From NCBI RefSeq assembly GCF_014696875.1, contig NZ_JACJQV010000204.1, positions 1-42,726 of the forward strand: DNA of 42,726 nucleotides, given 5' to 3'. The position numbers and the translations under genes were made by a program. The notes under the pieces were generated by a model. It ran no database searches. It saw only the letters and a list, made by a program, of their open reading frames with translations, and was not told the DNA's origin. The stretch is from Microcystis wesenbergii FACHB-1317 (GTDB lineage: Bacteria > Cyanobacteriota > Cyanobacteriia > Cyanobacteriales > Microcystaceae). How positions within the stretch are numbered: the first letter of the stretch is position 1; each line of letters opens with the position of its first letter. Positions 25,030 through 33,739 of the stretch are shown here, in pieces.

Positions 25030-25661
25030 CTATTCAGGAAATTTTTGATAAGAAAGAAAAAACTTGAATATCCTTCTTTGTGTGTCCAGATCACAGCTAC
25101 TACCAGGAAACCAAAAAGTCGGTAAATGTCCATCGGGCGCACGTCTGGAAAAATCAAAGCTATCATAACTCAATAGCCAATGCCCCTCTACCTGCCAACC
25201 AACTTTATCGGCAAAATCACCAAATAATATATTATAGCTGACTTGTGAATGGTCAATGGATTCAACCTGAGTAACGTCCAGCCAGATTTTCTTTTGTACA
25301 CTGTAACCGAATTTACCATCACTTGCCGCCAACCACAAATTATTTATTTTTTGTAGGCTTTCAATTGGAATTTTTTTAACGTTTTCGTCTGTTAGCCAAC
25401 CTTTTTGAGTTGGTTTTGGCCTTCCTCTTCTTTCAGTTGTGTCGGCAATACGAAGCAGAATCTGCATTGTTTCTTTGTCCGCTTCTTTCCAGTTTTCTTT
25501 ATCTAAATAAATTGAAAGCTGTTCGTAACCTTCTTGTGGTTCAGGTCTGTCCTCTTGATCTAGCCGTAATCTTGCTTCATCCGCTGGACTAGACGCTAAT
25601 ACCAGAATTGTTTTTGATGAAATATTTTGAGGAGTTTCTTTTTGTTGGGCTGATGAGACAT
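25030..25661 (-). CDS. GUN4-domain protein with a probable frameshift at its start
   Basis: The C-terminal part is a GUN4 domain, recognisable from YEQLSIYLDKENWKEADKET through GWLTDENVKKIPIESLQKIN, LWLAASDGKFGYSVQKKIWL and a KVGWQVEGHWLLSYD-like stretch to RAPDGHLPTFWF. GUN4 binds porphyrins in the chlorophyll pathway, but cyanobacteria also fuse it to signalling proteins. Before it lies SSKTILVLASSPADEARLRL, similar to N-terminal segments of cyanobacterial effector proteins. The first ATG inside this frame is 25467. The natural start, ATG 25661, ten bases after the stop of the upstream gene, is out of frame by two; removing one TC of TCTC would give MSSAQQKETPQ in frame. Function in this operon is unknown. 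Confidence 0.75.
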
Positions 25662-25670
25662 CCTGCCCTA

Positions 25671-26150
25671 TTACTTTTTTAGGCGTTGCACCGCCTTCAT
25701 CAAAGTAGGAAAATGGCGACTTAAGAAGTTTTCCGTGTCCAACTCAGCCTCGTAGGAAATTCCCACAAAAGGGGGAATCGAAGAAACAACCGCTTTAAGT
25801 TTAGCGGCGGCTGTTGGACCGGGTTCTTCGACTTTAGCGAGGATTTTTTGCAAATATTCTATAACTTCTGCATTTTCTTCCCGAAGTTGTCCGACTCCTT
25901 CCACAAATTCGGCGATAACAACTTCTGCGTCTGCTTCTGAGATTTGAACTAAATTAGACTGACCAGCGATAATTTGCCAATATTCCTGTTCATAATCTCG
26001 AATGGGTTTAAGAATTTCAAGCCGAAGTTGCTGTTTTAGGATTGTTTTATCACCTCTTGCAGCCACAATAATAGCCTCTTCTTTCTCCCTTCTTTGTTCG
26101 TAAAGCAGTTCAAGATGGGATTCAATCTCATTCAGACGATTTTTGTTCAT
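25671..26150 (-). CDS. Conserved cyanobacterial helical protein of unknown function
   Basis: The 159-aa protein starts MNKNRLNEIESHLELLYEQR and is helical and charged up to about residue 110, then has PGPTAAAKLKAVVSSIPPFV followed by GISYEAELDTENFLSRHFPT. I recognise this general form from proteins or N-terminal domains encoded ahead of NACHT, CHAT or AAA signalling proteins in cyanobacteria, but know no function. It is the first gene of the minus-strand cluster with the GUN4, SPFH and DUF4407 genes, ending ten bases before the likely GUN4 start codon. It may be an adaptor domain recruiting other effectors. Confidence 0.7.
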   Translation of the reverse strand: MNKNRLNEIESHLELLYEQRREKEEAIIVAARGDKTILKQQLRLEILKPIRDYEQEYWQIIAGQSNLVQISEADAEVVIAEFVEGVGQLREENAEVIEYLQKILAKVEEPGPTAAAKLKAVVSSIPPFVGISYEAELDTENFLSRHFPTLMKAVQRLKK

Positions 26151-26185
26151 AGCTTAATTCTTCACCTTCAATTAGTCTGGTAATA

Positions 26186-26392
26186 GTGACATACTCGTCG
26201 CTAAAAGCGAGGGCTTCCTCTTTCATCGGCCAATGCCTCCGCCAAGTGGTTCCTTAGCTTTGGTCTTACTCAGCCTCCGCAGGTTTTGCTCTTCCCTAAA
26301 GAAGGCACTAACTGGCGTAATAGTTTCCTATCACCGAGGCAGACTCTCTGTGTCCCAAAGAGTATAAGTAGGGTTTTTTTGTCTCCCAGTCA
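26186..26392 (-). mobile_element. Probable right-end remnant of an IS200/IS605 element (possible orphan omega-RNA)
   Basis: The minus strand here is GC-richer than its surroundings and strongly structured: a CTTC-TTTAGG-GAAG stem, the palindrome CCTGCGGAGG, and a terminal hairpin TCGCT-TTT-AGCGA (26198-26210) in the context GGAAGCCCTCGC ... GAGTATGTCAC. This resembles the 3' end and guide-RNA region that follows tnpB genes of cyanobacterial IS605 elements. No tnpA or tnpB is present. The rest of 26151-26542 shows no gene. Identification is from memory of such ends and needs a database comparison. Confidence 0.4.
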
Positions 26393-26542
26393 TAATCTCA
26401 CAATAACAATTAGCGGGCCTTGGGGCAATTCTAGCTAATTAGAATTGGAGGTGTCTAGTCTTTATACAGTCGAAAAATGTAGCGGGGGCATTCATCCGAC
26501 ATTTTAGGTAAAATTTCCCAGATTTTCAGATATTCTCGCTAA

Positions 26543-27520
26543 CTACTTTTGTAGTTCTTCATTAGCCCGAAAAATCGCTTCTTGACCATCACTAGAGGCC
26601 ACAAAACCCATAAAAGCTTTGACTGCTTCACTAGCAGGTTCTTTGTAAACGTAGTAAAGGGTACGCTGCCAGGGATAATTAGGTTCACTGGGTAAAATTC
26701 CCTCAATAGCGAGCGCTCTGACGGTTTTTTGGTTGACGATTTGGCTATAGGTTGCGTAACTAATGCCATTCAGTCCCAAAACTCGCAAAATCGGGGTAGT
26801 GGCATCCCTCTCCATCATTTGAAAATTAGTTCCTGTACCAAATTCTCCCCCTTGCAGCACTTCCTCACGAAAACTTTGATAAGTGCCACTAATAGGGGGA
26901 CGATTAATCACTTGAATAGTAGCAGCAGAACCGCCCACCTCCGACCAAGAGGTGATTTTTCCGGTAAAAATATCTTTAACTTGGGTAGTGGTTAACCCCC
27001 CCGCAAAGGGATTTTTTACCCCCACCACAATAGCGATCGCATCTCGAACAATCGGACTAGAAGCCAATCCCTGAGAGCGTTCTGACTCGGTTAAAGGTCG
27101 TGACACCGCCGCAATATCGATCGCCCCCCGGGCCACTTCCTCTAATCCCCTATCAGATCCTTGAGCATTTGTCAAGACCTCTACCCCCTGAAATTTGGCA
27201 GTTAAAGCGGCTTTTAAGGCTTGATTAATCTGTACCATACTGGTAGAGCCGTTAATGCGAATTGTCGTGCCACTGGGGATAGAAGTCGGTGGGGCAAAAC
27301 TAACCACTTCCTGGGGGGAAGGGGGAGGGGGTAGGGGAGAGGAGGCACTTCCCGATGTGGGGGATTTTTGCGGACTTTTACCGCTGCCACAGAGAAAGAA
27401 TTCTTGACCCGCAGCACATTGACTTTGCAGCCAGAAGTAACCTCCACCTAAAATGCCCGCAGTGGCTAAAAGAGCGATTATTAAAGCAGTTGTTTCGTTT
27501 TTTTGAGACATACCCATCAT
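26543..27520 (-). CDS. PstS-like phosphate/anion substrate-binding protein
   Basis: The 325-aa protein has an N-terminal hydrophobic segment (about 12-32, ALIIALLATAGILGGGYFWL), a Ser/Pro-rich linker and a periplasmic-binding fold from about 85: TIRINGSTSMVQINQALKAA matches the phosphate-contact loop (GSTS), and VSRPLTESE, DAIAIVVGVKNPF, LTTTQVKDIFTGKITSWSEV and NRPPISGTYQSFREEVL are PstS-family landmarks. It would capture phosphate or a related anion outside the cytoplasmic membrane. No pstCAB genes are in the window. It is divergent from gpmI; starts at 27520, 27517 or 27511 are all possible. Confidence 0.85.
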   Translation of the reverse strand: MMGMSQKNETTALIIALLATAGILGGGYFWLQSQCAAGQEFFLCGSGKSPQKSPTSGSASSPLPPPPSPQEVVSFAPPTSIPSGTTIRINGSTSMVQINQALKAALTAKFQGVEVLTNAQGSDRGLEEVARGAIDIAAVSRPLTESERSQGLASSPIVRDAIAIVVGVKNPFAGGLTTTQVKDIFTGKITSWSEVGGSAATIQVINRPPISGTYQSFREEVLQGGEFGTGTNFQMMERDATTPILRVLGLNGISYATYSQIVNQKTVRALAIEGILPSEPNYPWQRTLYYVYKEPASEAVKAFMGFVASSDGQEAIFRANEELQK

Positions 27521-27626
27521 TTGCTGACATTAGGGGGTTGATCGCCAGGAGACCGGTGATCAATGGAAGTTTCGATGATATTATCTTAGTGCATGGAAAT
27601 CCACTCTTAATTTAGGACTGTATATC

Positions 27627-29225
27627 ATGACCCACGCACCTATATCCCCAGTCGTGCTGGTTATCCTTGATGGTTGGGGTTATCGCCCGCAAAGGTCGGA
27701 TAATGCGATCGCAATGGCGAAAACCCCGATTATGGATAGTCTCTGGGAAGTTTATCCCCACACCCTAATCCGCACCTCCGCTAAGGATGTGGGACTACCG
27801 GAAGGACAGATGGGCAACTCGGAAGTTGGCCACCTAAATATCGGAGCGGGGCGAGTCGTACCACAGGAGTTAGTACGGATTTCCGATGCGATCGAAGATG
27901 GTTCGATTCAACAAAATCAGGCTTTATTAAAACTCTGCGCCGAGATTCGCCCTAAAAAAAGCAAATTACACCTGATTGGTTTATGTTCCGAGGGAGGAGT
28001 CCATTCCCATCTCGATCACTTACTGGGATTATTAGACTTAGCGAAAGTGCAAGGGATTAGCGATGTCTGCATTCATGTCATCACCGATGGTCGCGATACC
28101 AATGTCACCGACGGAATGCCAGCTATTAAACGGATTCAAGAACATATTAATAAAATCAAACTCGGTCGCCTGGTGACTCTCAGTGGCCGTTATTATGCCA
28201 TGGATCGGGATCGCCGTTGGGATCGGGTGGAAAAAGCCTATAACGTGATGACCAGTGATCAAGGTATCGACGGACGATCGATCACGGAAGTATTACAGGC
28301 ATTTTATGATCAAAATATTACCGATGAATTTATTCCCCCCACCAGAATTGCACCGGGGGCGATCGAAGCAGGCGATGGGGTGATATTCTATAATTTCCGT
28401 CCCGATCGAGCTAGACAGTTATGTTATGCCCTGACTATGCCCGATTTTGAAGATTTCGATCGAGATTTAATTTCTCCCCTCAGTTTTGTCACTTTCACCC
28501 AATACGATCCGAAATTACCGGTAGATGTGGCCTTTGCTCCCCAGAATTTAAATAATATTTTAGGACAGGTGATCGCTCAACAGGGATTAAAACAGTTTCG
28601 TTGTGCGGAAACCGAAAAGTATCCCCACGTCACCTACTTTTTTAATGGGGGATTAGAAAAACCCTTTGAGGGAGAAGTGCGCGAATTAATTCCTAGTCCG
28701 AAAGTCGCCACCTATGACCAAGCACCGGCTATGTCGGCGGCCGCAGTGACAGCAGCGGTCTCTGCGGCGATTGAACAGGGGATCTATAGTCTCGTGGTAG
28801 TCAATTACGCTAACCCCGATATGGTGGGTCATACGGGCATTTTAGACGCGGCCATGAAAGCAGTGGAAACGGTGGATCTATGCTTGGCTAAGTTGTTAAG
28901 TAGCATCAATAAATTGGGGGGAACAGTGTTAATCACTGCCGACCACGGTAACGCGGAAACGATGGTGGATGAGTCGGGTAATCCTTGGACGGCCCACACG
29001 ACTAATCCCGTTCCTTTAATTTTAATTGAAGGGGAAGGAAGAAAAATACCTGGCCACGGTGGCGATGTGCAGCTGCGGGATGATGGTCGTTTAGCTGATA
29101 TTGCCCCCACTATCCTGGAAATTCTCTCTATTCCCGTCCCGGTGGAAATGACTGGGCGATCGCTGATTAAACCGGCCGAAGTGGAAATTAAAGCCAGTCG
29201 CACTCCCGTCCGCATCTCGCTTTAA
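27627..29225 (+). CDS. gpmI: 2,3-bisphosphoglycerate-independent phosphoglycerate mutase
   Basis: The 532-aa enzyme interconverts 3- and 2-phosphoglycerate in glycolysis using two manganese ions. The first metal Asp is in VILDGWGYR (D15) and the phosphoserine nucleophile in GQMGNSEVGH (S65). Further metal ligands are in ADHGNAETM and AHTTNPVP, and FYNFRPDRARQL is also typical. Length is standard for cyanobacteria. The order gpmI then secG is conserved in the phylum. ATG 27627 gives the family N-terminus. Confidence 0.97.
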   Translation: MTHAPISPVVLVILDGWGYRPQRSDNAIAMAKTPIMDSLWEVYPHTLIRTSAKDVGLPEGQMGNSEVGHLNIGAGRVVPQELVRISDAIEDGSIQQNQALLKLCAEIRPKKSKLHLIGLCSEGGVHSHLDHLLGLLDLAKVQGISDVCIHVITDGRDTNVTDGMPAIKRIQEHINKIKLGRLVTLSGRYYAMDRDRRWDRVEKAYNVMTSDQGIDGRSITEVLQAFYDQNITDEFIPPTRIAPGAIEAGDGVIFYNFRPDRARQLCYALTMPDFEDFDRDLISPLSFVTFTQYDPKLPVDVAFAPQNLNNILGQVIAQQGLKQFRCAETEKYPHVTYFFNGGLEKPFEGEVRELIPSPKVATYDQAPAMSAAAVTAAVSAAIEQGIYSLVVVNYANPDMVGHTGILDAAMKAVETVDLCLAKLLSSINKLGGTVLITADHGNAETMVDESGNPWTAHTTNPVPLILIEGEGRKIPGHGGDVQLRDDGRLADIAPTILEILSIPVPVEMTGRSLIKPAEVEIKASRTPVRISL

Positions 29226-29434
29226 CAGTGATCAGTAATCAGTAATCAGTAATCAGTGGAAATAATTAAAAAATTGGCTAATTAGCAGAAAAATGACCGA
29301 TAAAAGCCGCTCTCTTGTAGTTATGGTGATCAGCAAATCTTATCGAAGAAAGGGCGTAGGGCATCTTTGAATGTAAGATAATGAACATTTTTCAGCCAAT
29401 TTCCGAGAGAGCCATAAAAATTTAAAACTTACAT

Positions 29435-29467
29435 CTGATAACTGATAACTGATAACTGATAACTGAT
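29435..29467 (+). repeat. Heptamer repeat CTGATAA
   Basis: Four perfect CTGATAA units and a partial fifth lie between gpmI and secG; CAGTAAT repeats occur just after the gpmI stop (29226-29258). The same heptamer occurs at 38131-38192 and near 1398. The gap 29226-29510 shows no gene; a possible -10 TATACT at about 29477 may serve secG. Confidence 0.85.
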
Positions 29468-29510
29468 GATAACTGCTATACTTTGTAATGGAAAATAGAG
29501 AGTAATAATC

Positions 29511-29744
29511 ATGACAGTGGTGCTGGTAGTACAGATTATTTGGGCGCTGGCGGCGGCCTTTCTGGCGATTTTGGTGTTATTACACAGTCCCAAAGGGGAT
29601 GGTATTGGCGGTATTGGCGGCCAATCACAGATTTTTACCAGCGCAAAAACGGCGGAAAAAACCTTAAATCAGGTGACTTGGGCGTTGGGGACGGTATTTA
29701 TCACCCTAACTATTGTACTGAGCGCCGGCTGGTTAAATCGCTAA
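29511..29744 (+). CDS. secG: Preprotein translocase subunit SecG
   Basis: The 77-aa protein has two transmembrane helices (about 3-24, VLVVQIIWALAAAFLAILVL, and 52-73, VTWALGTVFITLTIVLSAG) joined by a Gly-rich loop with the SecG hallmark HSPKGDGIGGIGGQSQIF. It is part of the SecYEG channel. Its stop codon abuts the start of the next gene. Confidence 0.95.
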   Translation: MTVVLVVQIIWALAAAFLAILVLLHSPKGDGIGGIGGQSQIFTSAKTAEKTLNQVTWALGTVFITLTIVLSAGWLNR

Positions 29745-30461
29745 ATGCTAAGAGGTCGGTTCTCTTTTCTAGGACTCGCAGCCTTGGCGAGTTTTTTGCT
29801 GTTTTCCTATTCTTTGATCGCCGACAGTCGATCGCTACCGGAGTTAAAAACCCATCCTTTACCCGCTAATTTAGCCCAATGGCAAGAGCAAAACCAGTCC
29901 GGGGATTATTTTGATGCCGTGGAAATCAGTCCCGTGGGGGCGTTGATTTGGTCGCAATTTCCCGTGAAGATTTATGTTCACAGCGATCGCAGTTCTTGGC
30001 TGAGTTTGGTACAACAGGCGATCGCTGAATGGGGGCAGTATTTGCCGATGGAGTTGGTAAATCGGGCAGAATTGGCCGATATCCTCATTAAACGGGAGTT
30101 ACCGCCGTCGGGAGTCCGTTTTAATGCCGAAACGGGTAAGTTAGAACTGCCCCGGGTGCGTTCTGCCATAACACAATACGAGATTTTTGTCAAGGAAAAT
30201 CGCCTAACTCATCGGATGAGTATCCAGATTAGTCCTAATTTAGCCGATCGGTCGGCCTTAGCGGCAGCGCGGCACGAATTAGGTCACGCTTTGGGAATTT
30301 GGGGTCATAGTCCCCTAGAGACGGATGTAATGTATTTCGCTCAAACTAGAGATATTGCCCCGATTTCTAGCCGGGATATTAACACTTTAAAAAAGGTTTA
30401 TCAGCAGCCAACTCAGTTAGGTTGGCAGATGGATCAGCTAGGGTATCTAATGCCTGAATAG
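29745..30461 (+). CDS. Matrixin-like zinc metalloprotease, exported
   Basis: The 238-aa protein has an N-terminal signal-anchor (LGLAALASFLLFSYSLIA) and a metzincin active site ARHELGHALGIWGHSP with the HExxHxxGxxxH zinc motif, followed by a DVMYF Met-turn. These features place it with M10-like small bacterial proteases of unknown substrate, acting outside the cytoplasmic membrane. Its ATG follows the secG stop codon with no gap, so it is probably translated by re-initiation on the gpmI-secG transcript. Alternatively a processing protease for exported proteins, in line with the secG neighbour. Confidence 0.85.
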   Translation: MLRGRFSFLGLAALASFLLFSYSLIADSRSLPELKTHPLPANLAQWQEQNQSGDYFDAVEISPVGALIWSQFPVKIYVHSDRSSWLSLVQQAIAEWGQYLPMELVNRAELADILIKRELPPSGVRFNAETGKLELPRVRSAITQYEIFVKENRLTHRMSIQISPNLADRSALAAARHELGHALGIWGHSPLETDVMYFAQTRDIAPISSRDINTLKKVYQQPTQLGWQMDQLGYLMPE

Positions 30462-30557
30462 GTAAATATTGCTCTTCAGTCGGTTCTGCTATTAAAAAGT
30501 ATAAGTTATGGATATACTTAGTATAACTGACTAAGATCCAGAAGGTTAACCATCGCT

Positions 30558-31138
30558 TAAACCTCTATTTCCTCTAGCCATGTTTTAATCGCACTGATTA
30601 ACTTGGGTTGTTGGGGAGGGGTGTTGCTGACTCAAGCTATGAATGCCAACTGTGCATCCTATCCAAAAGTTAGTTTGGCTCTAGGTTTTAAAAACCCCAC
30701 ACAAGAAGATTCCTATTGCAAATCAGCAACCCCAATCTTTGCCACCCTCTACAACTAAGCCAATACTAGAAACATATTGTACGGGTTTGCCTAACATTAA
30801 GGGATCTATTTCTCCCCAATCGTAAGGTTCATAATCTTCTAAACGAGATAGTTCGCTATCTAACCAATCATCTCTAGGGGCTGTTTTTTCCGAGGGATTG
30901 GGCTGTTTCAGGGAGTCTAAGGGTTTAGTCATGGGGAAAAAATGAGTTGGGAATTTATGGGACGTAACGCGCCATGGAAGTGGGAATGGTTTGCCATCGG
31001 GAGGCAAATCCGCGGGTTTCAAAATGTCCTATGCACAAACATTTTACCCATTATTGACCAACTCTTTAGTTCATCTAAACCTCTATTTCCTCTAGCCATG
31101 TCTAAATCGCGCTGATTAAGTTGGGTTGTTGGGGAGGG
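30558..31138. repeat. Pair of 63-bp direct repeats flanking a small gene
   Basis: 30558-30620 and 31076-31138 are about 92% identical (TAAACCTCTATTTCC ... TTGGGTTGTTGGGGAGGG) and lie 518 bases apart in direct orientation. On the minus strand both encode a C-terminal-like peptide PPQQP(K/N)LISAI-TWLEEIEV before a stop, the second copy with a TAG. They look like two copies of the end of one gene, the rest being lost. The region between 30462 and 30722 otherwise shows nothing. Confidence 0.75.
30723..30932 (-). CDS. Small hypothetical protein
   Basis: ATG 30932 gives 69 residues (MTKPLDSLKQPNPSEKTAPR ... KPVQYVSSIGLVVEGGKDWGC). It is hydrophilic with an acidic middle and resembles no family I know. 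The frame is open further upstream to 31022, adding 30 Pro-rich residues that look non-coding. The gene lies between the two 63-bp direct repeats. Expression is uncertain. Confidence 0.4.
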   Translation of the reverse strand: MTKPLDSLKQPNPSEKTAPRDDWLDSELSRLEDYEPYDWGEIDPLMLGKPVQYVSSIGLVVEGGKDWGC

Positions 31139-31232
31139 AAGGTGAAAAAGTTGGTAGGGAAACTGACAGAGAATCGTTACCAATTTTCTCAATTCCTGAG
31201 ATATATTTAATGGATGAAGTTCGATGTAAAGA

Positions 31233-32966
31233 TTAAATCTCTGTTTCTATTGGTATGTTAGTGGGTGTATCTTGACTGATTAAAATTAAATTAGATACAG
31301 GGGTGTAAATATCACACTCAATTTCTGGTACTCGAATCGTTACAATTAATGTATAGCGAACAGGTTGATCATGGCGTTCCTCTTGTGTTTGTTCTTTCCA
31401 CCATCCACCAACAGGATAAACGCCTATCATTCCTCTACTTGCTAAATCGACGGCCGTTCCTGTCCATATATCAGAATGAAGTGAACCTTGACTCCTTAAA
31501 TGAGGACCCAAAAACCAGTTATCTTCCTCTTTACTGCCAGAAATATTTTTTTCTTCTTTTCTGGTAGCTTTATTAATTCTATGTCGAAATTGGTCATGGG
31601 TCTCTAAAGGTTTTTTTACTTGAAATCTGAGTCCATAAGAGGCATAATGGTGTTTTCTTTTATAACCTCGCTCCCCTGGATTAGGTTCTATAAAATACGA
31701 TAAAGTTACTCTCAGTTCTACCTTGGCTTCTCCTAATTGTTCTAGCTTTTCTTTTGGCCAGGGTAAGCTATGAAGATTCATTTTGTCTGTTTTAATGACA
31801 CTACCATCTTTTTTAAAAGGTGTCAATTGATCTTCAATAACCATTGTTAAGTCACTATTTGAACTTTTTAAAGCTCTGTCTAAATCAGGAACACCATATC
31901 CATAGCGACGAATCAAATTTTTTTTATCTTGCTGCTTCAATTTCTTTGGAAAATTAGCTATCATCCTAACAGTCCATTCGGCTGAATGAACGATTAAAGC
32001 GCGTATTGTTTCTGGCCAATATTTGGGATTTTCTGAAAGAATTCGAGCAGCCATATAACTAGCGAGTGCAGTTGCACAACTGGTATCACACATATAAGTA
32101 AACAATTTATAGTTATGACTATGAGCAGTTGTTAATAAGCATAAATCGTCAATCATTTGTGCATAATTTTCCCCATCTGAGGCATAATTTCCCCCTTCAC
32201 AAACAATATCAGGACGAATTGGCCATTGATTTTCCCAAGAAACAGAAGTACAACTTTTAGGAGATAAATCACCCCAAGGAGCTACAGGTTGCCAACCGTG
32301 AAAGTCGGGATGACTGATATTAACTTTTTCAGTGTAAGCTCCCACAACAAGAGCATTCCAAGCTTGTGCTGGGTTTTCAATTGTTGCCACATCATTGCGG
32401 GTTAAATAATCAGATAAAGATATTTCTTCTCTGATATTTCCTGCTGAAATAATGATTAATCGCTTAAAATTATCTTCACCAAAAGATAGTTGATCTATTG
32501 CTGCTGACCATGAGGAGGGAGTTCCATAATTTGGTGATGGCTGCTCGCTAGTTACAGCCATACAGAAAATACGTTTTCGCTTGGGATTTTGTATTTCTGG
32601 ACGAGAGACTGCTTGCTCTGTAATTGCGCCATAAAGTTCAGGATCATTTTGTCCGACAGGAGGGAGAATTTTAACTGATTCTAAACGGTGAATAAGCGTT
32701 ATATATCCTTGTGTTTGTAAAGCCTCATATAAATCATCATAAAGAATTAAACCCGCCATTTCTGTACCATGTGTATTATGAGGATCATGAGTTCCCCAAT
32801 TAGGATCACAAGTATATAAATCACTACTATCAAGACCTTTTTCAATCAGTTTATGTCGTCTATTAACTCCATAATCAAGAAGACAGACAGCAACAGCATT
32901 ATCTCTAGGAGGTAAAGTTCGATTCCATAAATCCTCGACCCATTCCTCCTTTTCAATTAATTTCAT
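31233..32966 (-). CDS. Subtilase (S8) catalytic part, cut from its N-terminus by a TGA
   Basis: The 577-aa frame holds the S8 catalytic triad: D31 in VCLLDYGV, H66 in HNTHGTEMAG and Ser in CDTSCATALAS (about 294), with oxyanion Asn in ISAGN. A C-terminal beta-rich region (about 390-577) follows. It is in the same frame as the gene ending at 33000, separated only by TGA and ten sense codons (IAKDTPSFFLD) before ATG 32966. The two are one 830-residue protease gene in origin. A change of CGA to TGA would explain the split. Whether re-initiation at 32966 yields an active protease is unknown. Confidence 0.85.
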   Translation of the reverse strand: MKLIEKEEWVEDLWNRTLPPRDNAVAVCLLDYGVNRRHKLIEKGLDSSDLYTCDPNWGTHDPHNTHGTEMAGLILYDDLYEALQTQGYITLIHRLESVKILPPVGQNDPELYGAITEQAVSRPEIQNPKRKRIFCMAVTSEQPSPNYGTPSSWSAAIDQLSFGEDNFKRLIIISAGNIREEISLSDYLTRNDVATIENPAQAWNALVVGAYTEKVNISHPDFHGWQPVAPWGDLSPKSCTSVSWENQWPIRPDIVCEGGNYASDGENYAQMIDDLCLLTTAHSHNYKLFTYMCDTSCATALASYMAARILSENPKYWPETIRALIVHSAEWTVRMIANFPKKLKQQDKKNLIRRYGYGVPDLDRALKSSNSDLTMVIEDQLTPFKKDGSVIKTDKMNLHSLPWPKEKLEQLGEAKVELRVTLSYFIEPNPGERGYKRKHHYASYGLRFQVKKPLETHDQFRHRINKATRKEEKNISGSKEEDNWFLGPHLRSQGSLHSDIWTGTAVDLASRGMIGVYPVGGWWKEQTQEERHDQPVRYTLIVTIRVPEIECDIYTPVSNLILISQDTPTNIPIETEI

Positions 32967-32999
32967 ATCAAGAAAAAAGGAAGGCGTATCTTTAGCAAT

Positions 33000-33725
33000 T
33001 CAAAATTCTGCAACCGTATCAGAATTTTGAAGAACTTGCTGTATTTTTTCTACATTAGCCATAGCTAAAGTAACAGTTCTTTCGGGAAAATGTATATGAA
33101 ATTTAGTCATAATATCGAGTCTTTGAGCAATGGTTTGGAAGTCTTCAAGTTGTCCACGACGTAACCATACTTCCCACCATATTGATTGTCCATTCTGAGG
33201 AAATAAAGCAGGATCATCAGTAAATAATGATTGAACTGTACCAATTTCAACGTTTTCTAGTCGTGTTATTAGGGCTGCATTTTTTGGGTTTCCTTTTGTT
33301 GTTTCTTCATCACGATATTCTTCTACTTTGTTCTCAAAAAATTCTGTCGCTGACTCTGGTACAAAAACAGTAGCCTTAACTATATTTTCTTGTTCAGGAG
33401 AAGGCTTAACAGCAACTAATTCAATTTTTTTGCGTTTATCTCCTAAATTTTCAAAAGCATTCGCTTGATCTTTTGTTACCTGAAATTCTAAATAGAATCC
33501 GGGTTGTCCGACGGCAATTGCCGATAAACGGGATTCTAATTGTTGACGAGCTTTCGTAATCGCTTCACCAATAGCAAGTTCTAATTTTGCAGCGTGTTCT
33601 ATTCTGTTCCGATCGGGTGGTGGTGGAGCATTAACTGAGCGCGGTGAAGTATAATCGGCGCTTTTACGAAATTTATCGTTATTCCGTAGATACAAGTGAG
33701 GAAGACGGCGAGAACGTTGCGACAT
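33000..33725 (-). CDS. N-terminal part of the same S8 protease
   Basis: The 241-aa product starts MSQRSRRLPHLYLRNNDKFR, the typical N-terminus of a class of bacterial S8 peptidases that are encoded beside an AAA ATPase. The region (about 45-240) looks like a pro- or regulatory domain with several alpha/beta units. It ends at TGA 33000-33002, in frame with the catalytic part. The gap to the upstream AAA gene is 14 bases, so the three frames form one transcription unit. Confidence 0.8.
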   Translation of the reverse strand: MSQRSRRLPHLYLRNNDKFRKSADYTSPRSVNAPPPPDRNRIEHAAKLELAIGEAITKARQQLESRLSAIAVGQPGFYLEFQVTKDQANAFENLGDKRKKIELVAVKPSPEQENIVKATVFVPESATEFFENKVEEYRDEETTKGNPKNAALITRLENVEIGTVQSLFTDDPALFPQNGQSIWWEVWLRRGQLEDFQTIAQRLDIMTKFHIHFPERTVTLAMANVEKIQQVLQNSDTVAEF

Positions 33726-33739
33726 TATGGGATTAGGTT

